Assembly: GCA_028279875.1 (NCBI GenBank)
Contig: JANQMU010000128.1
Coordinates: 1-34,463, forward strand
From: Rhizobiaceae bacterium
GTDB lineage: Bacteria; Pseudomonadota; Alphaproteobacteria; Rhizobiales; Rhizobiaceae
DNA length: 34,463 nucleotides
Direction of reading: 5' to 3'
The notes under the pieces were generated by a model that was not told where the DNA came from, did not search any database, and saw nothing but the letters and a program-made list of their open reading frames with translations. Positions 1-7,900 of this stretch are shown in pieces. The position numbers and the translations under genes are program-made. The number at the start of each line of letters is the position of its first letter. Within the stretch, counting starts at the first letter, position 1.

Positions 1-2
1 CG

Positions 3-215
3 CTCTCGAACGAGTTCGGGATGACGGTCTATCGCAAGACCAGTGAAGGCCAGCGTGAGCCGATTCCCATCGATGTTGCGGGAATCCGCAAGGGTGAGAT
101 CGAAGATATGCGCATCGAGGAAGACGATGTCGTCGTCATCCCGATCTCCGGACCGAAGTGGCTATTCGATCGTTTGCTGACGGCCGTTCGCATCGGAGTC
201 AACTACCGACCGTAG
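3..215 (+). CDS. Polysaccharide export protein (SLBB/Wza-like), C-terminal fragment
   Basis: This is the 3' end of a gene whose start lies left of the window. The frame is open from base 3 with no start needed, and 70 residues are visible. The visible part reads like the last SLBB-type beta-grasp segment of a periplasmic/outer-membrane capsule or exopolysaccharide export protein: a strand with VYRK, then IDVAGIRKGEIEDMRIEEDDVV, which resembles the usual 'hydrophobic-D-L-G-D-V-V-V-P' end of such domains. It finishes with a short hydrophobic tail, WLFDRLLTAVRIGVNYRP. Its stop overlaps the 3' end of rsgA by 13 bp on the opposite strand. The family call is an inference from a short fragment; an unrelated SLBB protein is possible. 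Confidence 0.6.
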   Translation, partial: LSNEFGMTVYRKTSEGQREPIPIDVAGIRKGEIEDMRIEEDDVVVIPISGPKWLFDRLLTAVRIGVNYRP

Positions 216-1246
216 ACCGTCGGCGTCGCCGTGCTGACCATGCGTCCGAACGCCCGGTCCCGCGCCCGCCTCTCGGCGATGCTCTCCCGGTTGTACCGTT
301 CCTCCGACATCAGCTTGCGATAGCGTTGGAGCCGCGTGCCGTCGAGGGTCCCATCCGCGATGGCCGCCTGGACGGCGCAGCCCGGTTCCGTTTCATGACG
401 GCAATCGGCAAAGCGGCAGGATGCGCTCAGCGCAACGATGTCCTCGAAGACCGCGTCGATCCCGGCCGCCGCATCGACCATCTGCAACTCGCGCATCCCC
501 GGCGTGTCCAGCAGCCAGCCGCCGGCGGCCAGGCGATGCAACGCCCTGCCCGTCGTCGTGTGCCGTCCCTTGTCGTCATCTGCCCGCACCGCCTGCGTCG
601 AAAGGCCGGCATCGCCGGTCAGCGTATTGACCATGGTCGACTTGCCGACGCCGGACGATCCGACCAGCGCCACGGTCTGGCCCGGGCCACACCAGGATTT
701 CAGACCTTCCAGCGCCGCCGGATCGCGGGCATCGACCGTCTCCGCCAGCAGGCCGGATGCCAGGGCCTCGGCCCGATGCCGGTAGTCTTCCGGCGCGGCG
801 CATTCATCCGCCTTGGTGAGCACCACGATGGGCATCACTTCGGTCTCCCGCGCCAGCGCCAGATAGCGTTCCAGCCGCGCCGGATTGAAGTCCTGATTGC
901 AGGACGACACGATGAACAGCGTGTCGACATTGGCCGCGATCAGTTGCACGGCCCGGCCGGTCCCCGCGGCGCGGCGCTTGAACAGGCTCTTGCGCTGCAG
1001 GACACGCCGCAACCGGCCGTCATCCACACCAAGCAGCAGCCAGTCGCCGACGGTGACGTCCGACATCTGCGCCGATCCGGTCAATTCGAGGCGTTCGACG
1101 CCGCCGACCGTGAGAATATCCAGGGCGTCGCGATGCACCGCCTGCACCCGCACCGGGCGGCAGGTTTCGATTTCAGCCAGATCGAGTTGGGATTGAAAGA
1201 ACGCACTCCAGCCGAGATCGGCGAGCGTCATCTTTGTTTCGGTCAT
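203..1246 (-). CDS. rsgA: Small ribosomal subunit biogenesis GTPase RsgA
   Basis: The 347-residue product is a circularly permuted GTPase that acts late in 30S subunit maturation. The order of motifs is diagnostic: an N-terminal OB-fold-like part (about 30-110), then the G4-type motif TKAD (about 143), then the P-loop GSSGVGKST (about 195), then GRHTTTGRAL and DTPGMREL (G2/G3). The C-terminal zinc-finger segment has CRFADCRH followed by EPGC, as in the family, and ends in a basic helix. The ATG at 1246 is preceded by a purine-rich AGAGAG stretch. The 3' end overlaps the convergent export gene by 13 bp. A small leader ORF and a terminator-like hairpin lie upstream on the same strand, so expression may be attenuated. 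The length fits the family and no key residue is missing. Confidence 0.95.
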   Translation of the reverse strand: MTETKMTLADLGWSAFFQSQLDLAEIETCRPVRVQAVHRDALDILTVGGVERLELTGSAQMSDVTVGDWLLLGVDDGRLRRVLQRKSLFKRRAAGTGRAVQLIAANVDTLFIVSSCNQDFNPARLERYLALARETEVMPIVVLTKADECAAPEDYRHRAEALASGLLAETVDARDPAALEGLKSWCGPGQTVALVGSSGVGKSTMVNTLTGDAGLSTQAVRADDDKGRHTTTGRALHRLAAGGWLLDTPGMRELQMVDAAAGIDAVFEDIVALSASCRFADCRHETEPGCAVQAAIADGTLDGTRLQRYRKLMSEERYNRESIAERRARDRAFGRMVSTATPTVYGR

Positions 1247-1330
1247 TTTTCTCTCTTTGATGAATAGACACAGCAGAACACCGGCCCCGCTTCACGCGAG
1301 ATCCGACGGTGGGCCTATGACCGGTCGAGA

Positions 1331-1362
1331 GAAAACAGGGCGCCGAAAACGACGGCGCCGTC
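1331..1362 (-). terminator. Rho-independent terminator or attenuator upstream of rsgA
   Basis: On the minus strand a perfect 7-bp stem, CGGCGCC/GGCGCCG, with a 7-nt loop (TCGTTTT) is followed by CTGTTTTCTCTC. It starts about 10 nt after the stop of the small ORF at 1369-1422 and lies about 85 nt before the rsgA start. It may end a short leader transcript or act as an attenuator. The T tract is short, so strength is uncertain. Confidence 0.5.
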
Positions 1363-1368
1363 AGCCCA

Positions 1369-1422
1369 TCAGGCGGGACGCGATTCCACGCGGCCGGTCC
1401 GGAGCATCACAATGGCGTTCAT
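1369..1422 (-). CDS. Candidate 17-residue leader peptide upstream of rsgA
   Basis: The frame encodes MNAIVMLRTGRVESRPA and stops with TGA. It has an excellent ribosome-binding site, GGAGGA, eight bases before the ATG, better than that of rsgA itself. Its stop codon sits about 10 nt before the 5' arm of the hairpin at 1331-1362, so a ribosome ending there would cover part of the stem. There is no run of a single regulatory codon; Ile, Val, Met and Leu are adjacent and three Arg codons occur. I do not recognise the peptide. It could be a translated attenuator, a small protein, or chance. The interval 1247-1610 holds nothing else I can call with confidence. Confidence 0.45.
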   Translation of the reverse strand: MNAIVMLRTGRVESRPA

Positions 1423-1538
1423 GAAAATCGTCCTCCGATGGGTTGCAGTTGGCGGCAATATCGTCCCTGGCACCGGCAATTGCAAGAGCGTCCCCGATGA
1501 TTTGTCAGGCAGGCGCGCCGTATTTTATCCACTTGCAA

Positions 1539-1567
1539 TTGACCCGGGTGCGATTGTGACCAATTTA
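1539..1567 (+). promoter_or_regulatory. Possible sigma70-type promoter for the CDGSH gene
   Basis: A TTGACC -35-like hexamer at 1539-1544, a 17-bp spacer, and a weak -10-like AATTTA at 1562-1567 lie about 40 bp before the start at 1611. The -35 is good and the -10 is poor. On the opposite strand TAAAAT (1522-1527) could be a -10 for the leader ORF, but no good -35 accompanies it. Confidence 0.25.
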
Positions 1568-1610
1568 GTTTCCAGTGCTGAAACGGGACACAGCGGGAGG
1601 AACCTCTGGG

Positions 1611-2243
1611 ATGAGTGACGAACAACCGGTCATCGAAGAACGCGAAAACGGGCCATTCGTGGTCAAGCACCTGACCGACCTGCGGCTGGCCGACGGCACC
1701 GCGGCGGAGTGTAAACCGGTCATGGCCCTTTGCCGGTGCGGCGGTTCGCAAAACAAGCCCTTCTGCGACGGCTCCCACAAAACCAACGGGTTTGACAGCA
1801 CCGCCGGAGACGCGGCCGCGAAGGACGGTGCAAGGCGTTATGAGGGAGCCGCCGTCACCATCTATTACAACAAACTGCTGTGCTCCCATGCCGGCGAGTG
1901 CGTCCGCCGCGCGGCCGGCATCTTCGATCCGAAGCAGCGGCCGTGGATACAGCCCGACAACGGCACGGTGGAGCAGGCGCGCGAAGCCGCCGAGGCCTGC
2001 CCGTCAGGGGCGCTGCGTCTCAGTGAACCGGGCGATGCGGCAACACTGCTGGCGGGATCGGATGTCTCCATTACGGTTGAACGGAACGGCCCCTATCGCG
2101 TCAGCAACATACCCATCGCCGCTCCCTACTGGGCCGAAGGCCAATCGGAGCGCAAATATGTTCTGTGCCGCTGCGGAAAGTCCAACAACAAACCCTTTTG
2201 TGATGGCACCCATCTCGACGAGGGCTGGAGCGACGGAAGTTGA
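1611..2243 (+). CDS. CDGSH / divergent 4Fe-4S / CDGSH iron-sulfur protein
   Basis: The 210-residue soluble protein carries three iron-sulfur binding segments. An N-terminal CDGSH-type motif reads CRCGGSQNKPFCDGSH (2Fe-2S, three Cys and one His). A middle segment fits the divergent mono-cluster ferredoxin domain (Fer4_19): CSHAGEC, then PWIQP, then CPSGAL. A C-terminal second CDGSH motif reads CRCGKSNNKPFCDGTH, with Thr in place of the usual Ser. This arrangement is known in bacteria and is expected to have an electron-transfer or redox-sensing role, but the partner is unknown. I chose the ATG at 1611 because GGGAGG lies ten bases upstream; an in-frame GTG at 1575 has no comparable site. It is transcribed alone, away from rsgA and ahead of the ABC-F gene after a 258-bp gap. 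Confidence 0.88.
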   Translation: MSDEQPVIEERENGPFVVKHLTDLRLADGTAAECKPVMALCRCGGSQNKPFCDGSHKTNGFDSTAGDAAAKDGARRYEGAAVTIYYNKLLCSHAGECVRRAAGIFDPKQRPWIQPDNGTVEQAREAAEACPSGALRLSEPGDAATLLAGSDVSITVERNGPYRVSNIPIAAPYWAEGQSERKYVLCRCGKSNNKPFCDGTHLDEGWSDGS

Positions 2244-2353
2244 GGCCATGGCGACTCCATTGAATCAAAATCTCAACCAACGGGAAATTTCAACATGAAT
2301 TCAAAAGGATAGAAAGGAAAACAGATTCAATCCCTGAACCGCGATGAGGCAGC

Positions 2354-2391
2354 GGCGACACCGGCCATGCGCCGGTCGCCTTGAACTGTTT
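2354..2391 (+). promoter_or_regulatory. Leader hairpin upstream of the ABC-F gene
   Basis: GGCGACACCGGC pairs with GCCGGTCGCC across a 5-nt loop (CATGC or similar) with a two-base bulge, followed by TTGAACTGTTT. It lies in the 258-bp gap before the ABC-F start. It could be a weak terminator or attenuator. ABC-F genes often have regulated leaders, but here that is inference. Confidence 0.35.
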
Positions 2392-2443
2392 GCCGGATTG
2401 ATCTACATCCGACCCATCCGCAACACCAACAGGACGGCGCGCC

Positions 2444-2560
2444 ATGGAATTCCAGTTGAACGCTTCGCATTCAAGAGCCTTCAACAGGAAAGTCCGTCCG
2501 CATGCCCTCATCCATCTCCCCTTCCGTCACTGTCAAGAACCTGTCCTGGTCGACGCCTGA
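2444..2560 (+). CDS. Possible upstream ORF overlapping the ABC-F start
   Basis: A 38-codon frame starts at an ATG with AGGA nine bases upstream, begins MEFQLNASHSRAFNRK, and runs out of frame through the start codon of the ABC-F gene, ending at 2560. Translation of this frame would compete with or couple to the ABC-F start at 2502. I do not recognise the peptide. Without comparison to relatives it may be chance; the good ribosome-binding site and its position are the only support. Confidence 0.25.
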   Translation: MEFQLNASHSRAFNRKVRPHALIHLPFRHCQEPVLVDA

Positions 2561-4121
2561 CGGCCACAGTCTCTTTTCCGATCTCGACCTTTCCTTCGGA
2601 CCCGGAAAGACCGGCCTCATCGGCCGCAACGGGACCGGCAAATCCACCCTGCTGAACATCATTGCCGGACAGCTCAAGCCATCCGCCGGGACGGTCGCCT
2701 GCGATGGCCGCATCGCCATGATGCGACAATTGGCGCAAATACCCGCCGGGCAGACACTGGCCGATATCTTCGGCGTCACGGATGCGCTGGCGTGTCTCGC
2801 ACGCATCGAGTCGGGACATCCGGCTAAGGACGATCTGGCCCGTGCCGACTGGACGCTGGAGGCGCGGCTCGAGACGGCTCTGGCGCGCGCCGGATTGACC
2901 GGCATCGCACCGGATGAACCGCTGGCGAATTTGAGCGGTGGCGAAAAGACGCGGGCCCTTCTGGCCGCACTGCTGTTTACCAATCCGGATGTCATCCTGT
3001 TGGACGAACCCACCAACGACCTTGATGCGGACGGGCGCGCCGCCGTTGCCCGGGTCCTGACCCGCTGGCGCGGCACGGTCATCGTCGCCAGCCACGACCG
3101 CGCCCTGCTCGACCGCATGGATGCCATTGTGGAGCTCACCGGCATCGGTGTGCGAACCTATGGCGGCAATTGGACGGCCTATCACGCGCGAAAAACAACG
3201 GAATTGGAGGCCGCTGAACATCGGCGCGACGTTGCCGACAGGAAGGTCCGGGACATGGACGCCCGGGCGCAGGTCCGGCTCGAGCGGCAACAGCAGCGAG
3301 ACAGCGCAGGCCGGAAGAAACGCGCCCGCGGCGACCAGCCCAAGCTGCTTTTCGACAGCATGAAGCAACGCGCGGAGAAAACCGGCGGCGCCGGCACCCG
3401 CCTCGCCGACCGGCAGCGCCAGGCCGCCGCCCGGCAGGCGGCGGAGGCCCGCGCCGAGATCGAAATCCTGCAGCCGCTGTCGATGGTGCTCGACACGACC
3501 GGCCTGCCGGCCGGCCGGACCGTTGTCGAAATTGCCAACGTGACCGGAGGCCATGACCCGAAGAACCCAGTCATCTGCGACTTCTCCCTGACACTGGTCG
3601 GCCCGGAGCGGGTGGCGGTGACCGGCCCCAACGGTTCGGGAAAGACGACGCTGTTCCGGCTGCTCGCCGGAGACATGCAGCCGCTGTCCGGCACTGCCCG
3701 GATCAACGGCCGCGCCGCGGTTCTGGACCAGCATATGAGCCTGCTCGACCCGGCTTTGTCGATCCGCGACAATTTCCGTAATCTCAACCCGGATGCCGAT
3801 GAAAATGGCTGCCGGGCCGCGCTGGCGCGGTTCCTGTTCCGCGCCGATGCGGCCATGCAGCCGGTCGCCACGCTGAGCGGCGGCGAGATGCTGCGGGCCG
3901 GCCTCGCGGTGGTTCTGGGAGGCCCGAGACCGCCCGACCTTCTGATGCTGGACGAACCGACCAACCATCTGGACCTGCGCGCGATCCACGCGCTCGAAGC
4001 CGCGCTGCAGGCCTATGACGGGGCGCTTCTGGTCATCAGCCACGACCCGGTCTTTCTGGAAAACATCGGTGTGGAGCGGACCATCACACTCGGCAATGAC
4101 GCCAGCTCCGGCGGGTCATGA
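2502..4121 (+). CDS. ABC-F family ATP-binding protein
   Basis: The 539-residue protein has two tandem ATPase domains and no membrane segment, the hallmark of ABC-F proteins, which act on the ribosome as translation factors or antibiotic-protection proteins. Domain 1: Walker A GRNGTGKST (41-49), signature LSGGEK (about 144), Walker B LLDEPTND (about 167). Domain 2: Walker A GPNGSGKTT (about 375), signature LSGGE (about 457), Walker B MLDEPTNHLD (about 483). Between them lies a highly charged interdomain linker (about 230-325, rich in Arg, Gln and Glu), the part that reaches into the ribosome. The ATG at 2502 has AGGAAAG upstream. A hairpin and a possible overlapping ORF precede it, and a strong terminator follows the stop directly. 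Which ABC-F subfamily, and whether it gives drug tolerance, cannot be told from the sequence alone. Confidence 0.92.
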   Translation: MPSSISPSVTVKNLSWSTPDGHSLFSDLDLSFGPGKTGLIGRNGTGKSTLLNIIAGQLKPSAGTVACDGRIAMMRQLAQIPAGQTLADIFGVTDALACLARIESGHPAKDDLARADWTLEARLETALARAGLTGIAPDEPLANLSGGEKTRALLAALLFTNPDVILLDEPTNDLDADGRAAVARVLTRWRGTVIVASHDRALLDRMDAIVELTGIGVRTYGGNWTAYHARKTTELEAAEHRRDVADRKVRDMDARAQVRLERQQQRDSAGRKKRARGDQPKLLFDSMKQRAEKTGGAGTRLADRQRQAAARQAAEARAEIEILQPLSMVLDTTGLPAGRTVVEIANVTGGHDPKNPVICDFSLTLVGPERVAVTGPNGSGKTTLFRLLAGDMQPLSGTARINGRAAVLDQHMSLLDPALSIRDNFRNLNPDADENGCRAALARFLFRADAAMQPVATLSGGEMLRAGLAVVLGGPRPPDLLMLDEPTNHLDLRAIHALEAALQAYDGALLVISHDPVFLENIGVERTITLGNDASSGGS

Positions 4122-4150
4122 AAAAGGCCCGGATGAACGCCCGGGCCTTT
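4122..4150. terminator. Bidirectional Rho-independent terminator
   Basis: A perfect 10-bp stem, AAAGGCCCGG/CCGGGCCTTT, with a 7-nt loop begins next to the ABC-F stop and ends about 30 bp from the stop of the convergent IalB-like gene. Extra A residues on the left (4122-4126) give a T tract for minus-strand transcripts. It serves both genes. Confidence 0.85.
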
Positions 4151-4179
4151 GAAGTGTTTCGTCAGGTGCGATGCGCGGG

Positions 4180-4740
4180 TTACGACCCGGCCTTGAAGGT
4201 CGCGTCATGCGCCGCCGTGAAGCCCTTGAGGGAAATCTCGAGGGAGGCGTCGCGCTGGGCCCTGTCCTGGAAGGACATCGTCATTTTCGCCGCATCCTTC
4301 ATCTTGCCGATGGCGGCCTCGTCCAGCTCGGCCCGGGCAAGACAGAAATTGGTGAAGCAGGACTGAAACTCGGCCCGTGCGATATCCGTGTCACCGATCT
4401 TGATGTTGACGTCGGCCGGCAGGTGGACGCCGATCGGCAGTTGCACGACCAAGCGTACATTCTCGTCGCCCGGCATGCGGCCGACGGCCAGATTGGCGAT
4501 GCTGCCCTGCTGGTTCTTGGCCGGTACGATCTGGATCATCTCGCACAGCGTTTTGTCCTGCTCCTGGGCCGAACGGCAACGGACCGTCCAGTCGCTGAAC
4601 GTCGCGGTCGTCTGAACGGGTTTCTCGGTCAGCACGTCTTTGCTTTCGGCTTTCGCCGCATGGACGCCAATGGCAATCAGCATGGCGGCCGCGGCCGTCA
4701 GTGAAAGACCCTGGCGCATTATTTCATTCTTGGAAAACAT
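4180..4740 (-). CDS. Invasion-associated locus B (IalB) family exported protein
   Basis: The 186-residue precursor has a signal peptide (about 1-31, ending VHAAKA before ES). The mature part matches the IalB layout: FSDWTVRC, a second Cys at TLCEM, the segment VRLVVQLPIGVHLPADV, and the paired cysteines in FQSCFTNFCLARAEL, followed by MTMSFQD. The family is common in alphaproteobacteria; the founding member aids red-cell invasion in Bartonella, but most members have no known role. I chose the ATG at 4740 because GAGG lies eight bases upstream and the signal peptide then has normal length; a longer in-frame start at 4782 lacks this. It sits beside the two-partner secretion array on the same strand as tpsA1, but the 200-bp gap and a hairpin at the end of tpsA1 argue for its own promoter. 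Confidence 0.87.
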   Translation of the reverse strand: MFSKNEIMRQGLSLTAAAAMLIAIGVHAAKAESKDVLTEKPVQTTATFSDWTVRCRSAQEQDKTLCEMIQIVPAKNQQGSIANLAVGRMPGDENVRLVVQLPIGVHLPADVNIKIGDTDIARAEFQSCFTNFCLARAELDEAAIGKMKDAAKMTMSFQDRAQRDASLEISLKGFTAAHDATFKAGS

Positions 4741-4906
4741 AGGCTTAACCTCGCGTAGTTGGTAATGGAATACGGACCGCATCTCGGTGCCGCTGGTTCA
4801 ATTCAATATGCGCGCTTTGTCCTATGTGCGGACGCAATCGTCAAACGAAACCAATTGTTTACCTTAAACGTTAACCTTAACGTCCCGGTGACCGTGTGCG
4901 CACAGC

Positions 4907-4928
4907 GCCCGCGTCGGGGGACGCGGGC
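4907..4928 (-). terminator. Hairpin after tpsA1
   Basis: A perfect 9-bp stem, GCCCGCGTC/GACGCGGGC, with a GGGG/CCCC loop lies 12 bp after the tpsA1 stop. There is no T tract on the minus strand, so it may be a mRNA 3'-end stabiliser or a Rho-dependent pause, not a classical terminator. Confidence 0.45.
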
Positions 4929-4940
4929 ACCGGGATATTC

Positions 4941-7900
4941 TTACAGGTCGAGATTCGACAGATAGCGATCGAGCCAGAGAGATATGTCAGAGCCGGTTTC
5001 GCATGCCGTGCAGACAGGTCGTCCCTCCGGGTTGCCAGCGTCGACGACGGCCGCACTCCGGCCCAGCCCGTAGCGCTGTTCGAGGATGTTGCTGGCAAGG
5101 ATTTCGAACACATATTCGGGCCGCAGGATCCAGTCGCCGGGGGTCTGCGCATTGGTCGAGCGGATGCCAAGTTCCGGCAATACGTCGGACGGCAGGCTCA
5201 GCAGGCTCAGCAGGCTCGGCAGGCTCGGCAAGCTCGGCAGGAAGAAAATCTGGCCGAGGGTCGGGTCGTCATCAAAATCGATGATCCGGTTTTCGACCTG
5301 CGAAATCACGGCCGGCGACGCATCCGGCGGGACACCGTCAAAGGTCGCCCCATTGCCCTGGATGACGGTCGGGCGGCCCGGTTCGAACAGGGCGCCATTG
5401 GCCAGTTCGATGAAGTTCGCGCGCCCGGCGGCGACGAAGCTGGTGTCTCCGAGCTTGTCGCCCTCCAGCGACTGGTTGGGGCCGGACAGGGCCATGGCCG
5501 GCGCGCCCTCGATCGCGACATCGCCGTCGAGCGCCGTCTCCATGCCCGCGCCGCCTGCCGTGGTGGTGACCCGCAGGCCCGGTCCGATCGAGCCCTGCAG
5601 TGTTGCGTTCCGGAACACGGTCCGGTTTGCCGTATCGTTCGTCACCGATCCGTTCACCCGGTAGCCATTGACCGTTCCCGTCACGGTGGTGTTCGACACG
5701 GTCACCTCCGTGCCGGCCATGGCGTCGAACGCCACGCCTTCGAGCCCGCCCTGGATCAGGCCATTGGCGTCGAGCGCGATGGTGGATCCGACGATCGGCG
5801 CCGTCGACGCGACGCCGGTCCGGTTACCATGGATCAGGAGGTTGCCGGCGATCGTGATCGGCGTGCCGGTCACGCCGCCGGCGAAGATGATGCCGTCGCC
5901 GGTCGTACCACGGATCAGCGGATTGCCGATGATCCTGACGCCGTTGGCGTTTGTCGTCGCTACCGCACTGTTAAAGGCGATGCCGTCCCGGCCGCCGGTG
6001 ACCGAGGTGTTGTCGGTCACATTGACCTGGGCGTTTCCGGTGATGACACCGAAGTCGATGCCGTCCTGGCCGCCGGTGATCGCATTGCGGGCGATGGTCA
6101 GGATGGCATTTCCGTCGATCCCGCCGCTGCCTGGCAACACGGGGTTGAAGAAGATTCCGTCCGAAGTCTGGCCGGTGATCGAAACGTTGTCCGTCACATT
6201 GACCTCGGCATTGTCGAGGATCAAAGACAGGCCTATGCCGCCCTCGCCGCCGGTGATGGTGTTGCCGGTGTAGTTGACGACCGACGTCCCGTTGATTTGA
6301 AGCCCCCCGAACTGGTTAATGCCGAAGAGCAGGCCATCGATCGTATTGCCGCCGAAGCTCAGGGGCGTCCCGTCGACCGTCGCGGTCGCCGGTCCGATGG
6401 TGACGTTAGAATCGATCACGTTGCCGCCAATGGACACCCCGTAGGCCGTTCTCCCGGTGATCTGGGTATTCCCGGCAATGGTCACCGAGCTCGACTGAAA
6501 CGGCGCTATAGAGCCGATGCCCGAGAAGTTCCCTTCTATCAGGGAATTGCCGAGGATTTCCACGCTGGCGCCGTTCCGGACCGGGCCGTTGAAGAAAACT
6601 CCGACACTGAACGCATCCGCGCCGCCCACGATCCTTGTGTTGTTGGCCACCGTGAACGAGCCGCCGTCCAAGGTGGACGTGAAAATTCCCCGATCGGCTC
6701 CAAAGAGATCGTTCGCCTCGGCGGCGATGTCACCGCCGATCAGGACGGTGCTGTTGGTCGCACCTGCGAAGAAGCTGATCGCCTCGGCGCCGCTGTCAAA
6801 GGTGTTTCCTTGCACGACGACATTGGACTTTTGCACCAGCGAGCCGAACACCAGGCTCCGGTCCGTGCTGGTGATCGCGTTTCCGGTGACGTTGATGGTT
6901 TCCCCGTCGATCGTACGGTCTAAGAAAGCGATACCCCGCTGCGCGATATCGGTCATCGTATTGCCGGTGAAAGTCGTCGTGCCGATCGTGTTTCTGGAAA
7001 GCACCCCGTCGAGAAGGTCGTTGAATGTGTTGTTTTGAAGCGTCGTGTTCTCGGCGATCTGGGCTGCACCGGTGTCGCCGAGTTCCACACCGATGTTCTG
7101 GCCCGACGTGGACACGGTATCGAAGGCAAAGCCGTCGATGGTGACGCCGGTGACGGTGCCGCCGCCGGAGAGCGCCGAAAGGGCGACCACGTCGAAACCG
7201 TTGTCCACGTCGCCATTGTTGGCGAACTGATCGACGGCGTCCGTGTCGATGATCGTGGTGGCGCCCTCGCCAATCAGTGTCAGACCGTCGACCCAGACCT
7301 CGACGGAACCGCCATAGGTGCCCGACGGCACCACGACGGTACCGATGCCGCTCGATCCGGCGAAGTTGACGGCACGCTGGATGCTGTCGCCGAGGGTCGG
7401 GCTGCCGACCACGATCGAGCCGAAATTGATCAGCCCCAGCGTGTCGTCGTCCAGGTAGTGCACGATCTTGTTCTCGATCGCGATCGCATCCGCCGCGACC
7501 GTCGGATCGAGACCATCGAAGCTGACGCCGGTGGCGTCGATCACCGTCGGATCGCCCGGATCGAACAGGGCGCCGTCTGTGAGTTCGATGAAATTGCCGG
7601 TCTGGCCGTTGAACGCGATGGCGCCGAGCGTATTGCCGACAATGCTGACGCCCGGGCCGGAGAGCCGGATGCCGGTGGCGCCGTCGGTGAAGGTGGCTGC
7701 GCCCGGGAAGTCAAGGATGACACCGGCATTGCCTATAGCGGTCAGGACCTCAAGCACCGTGCTGCCCGCACCGCCGATGAATGCGGCCGAACCGAGCACG
7801 AGCCGTCCATCGGGCCCTGTCACGCCGGTGTTATCGACCAGCAGCGACCCGCCGGTCCCGTTGTAGGTGCCACCGACAATGGAAAAGGTGCTGGGAGACT

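Noticed and set aside
158..1267. Open frame on the + strand opposite rsgA
   Set aside because: Arg/His/Gln-rich, no recognisable domain, fully overlapped by a gene with every RsgA motif.
4118..4366. Short + strand frame after the ABC-F gene
   Set aside because: It runs through a strong terminator and lies antisense to the IalB-like gene.
4741..4906. Promoter of the IalB-like gene in the 200-bp gap
   Set aside because: TTGACG is present on the minus strand but no -10 at proper spacing; TTAA repeats near 4865-4880 do not have the N7 spacing of a CtrA box.
5192..5241. CRISPR array or phase-variation tract
   Set aside because: The 9-bp units have no spacers and cannot shift the reading frame.
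4896..6923. Long open frame (675 codons) opposite tpsA1
   Set aside because: It is antisense to a well-supported beta-helix coding region, its product is a low-complexity mix of Arg, Asp, Val and His, and GC-rich repeats commonly leave such frames open. Similar antisense frames at 7035-8276, 18857-21166 and 30988-32604 are rejected for the same reason.
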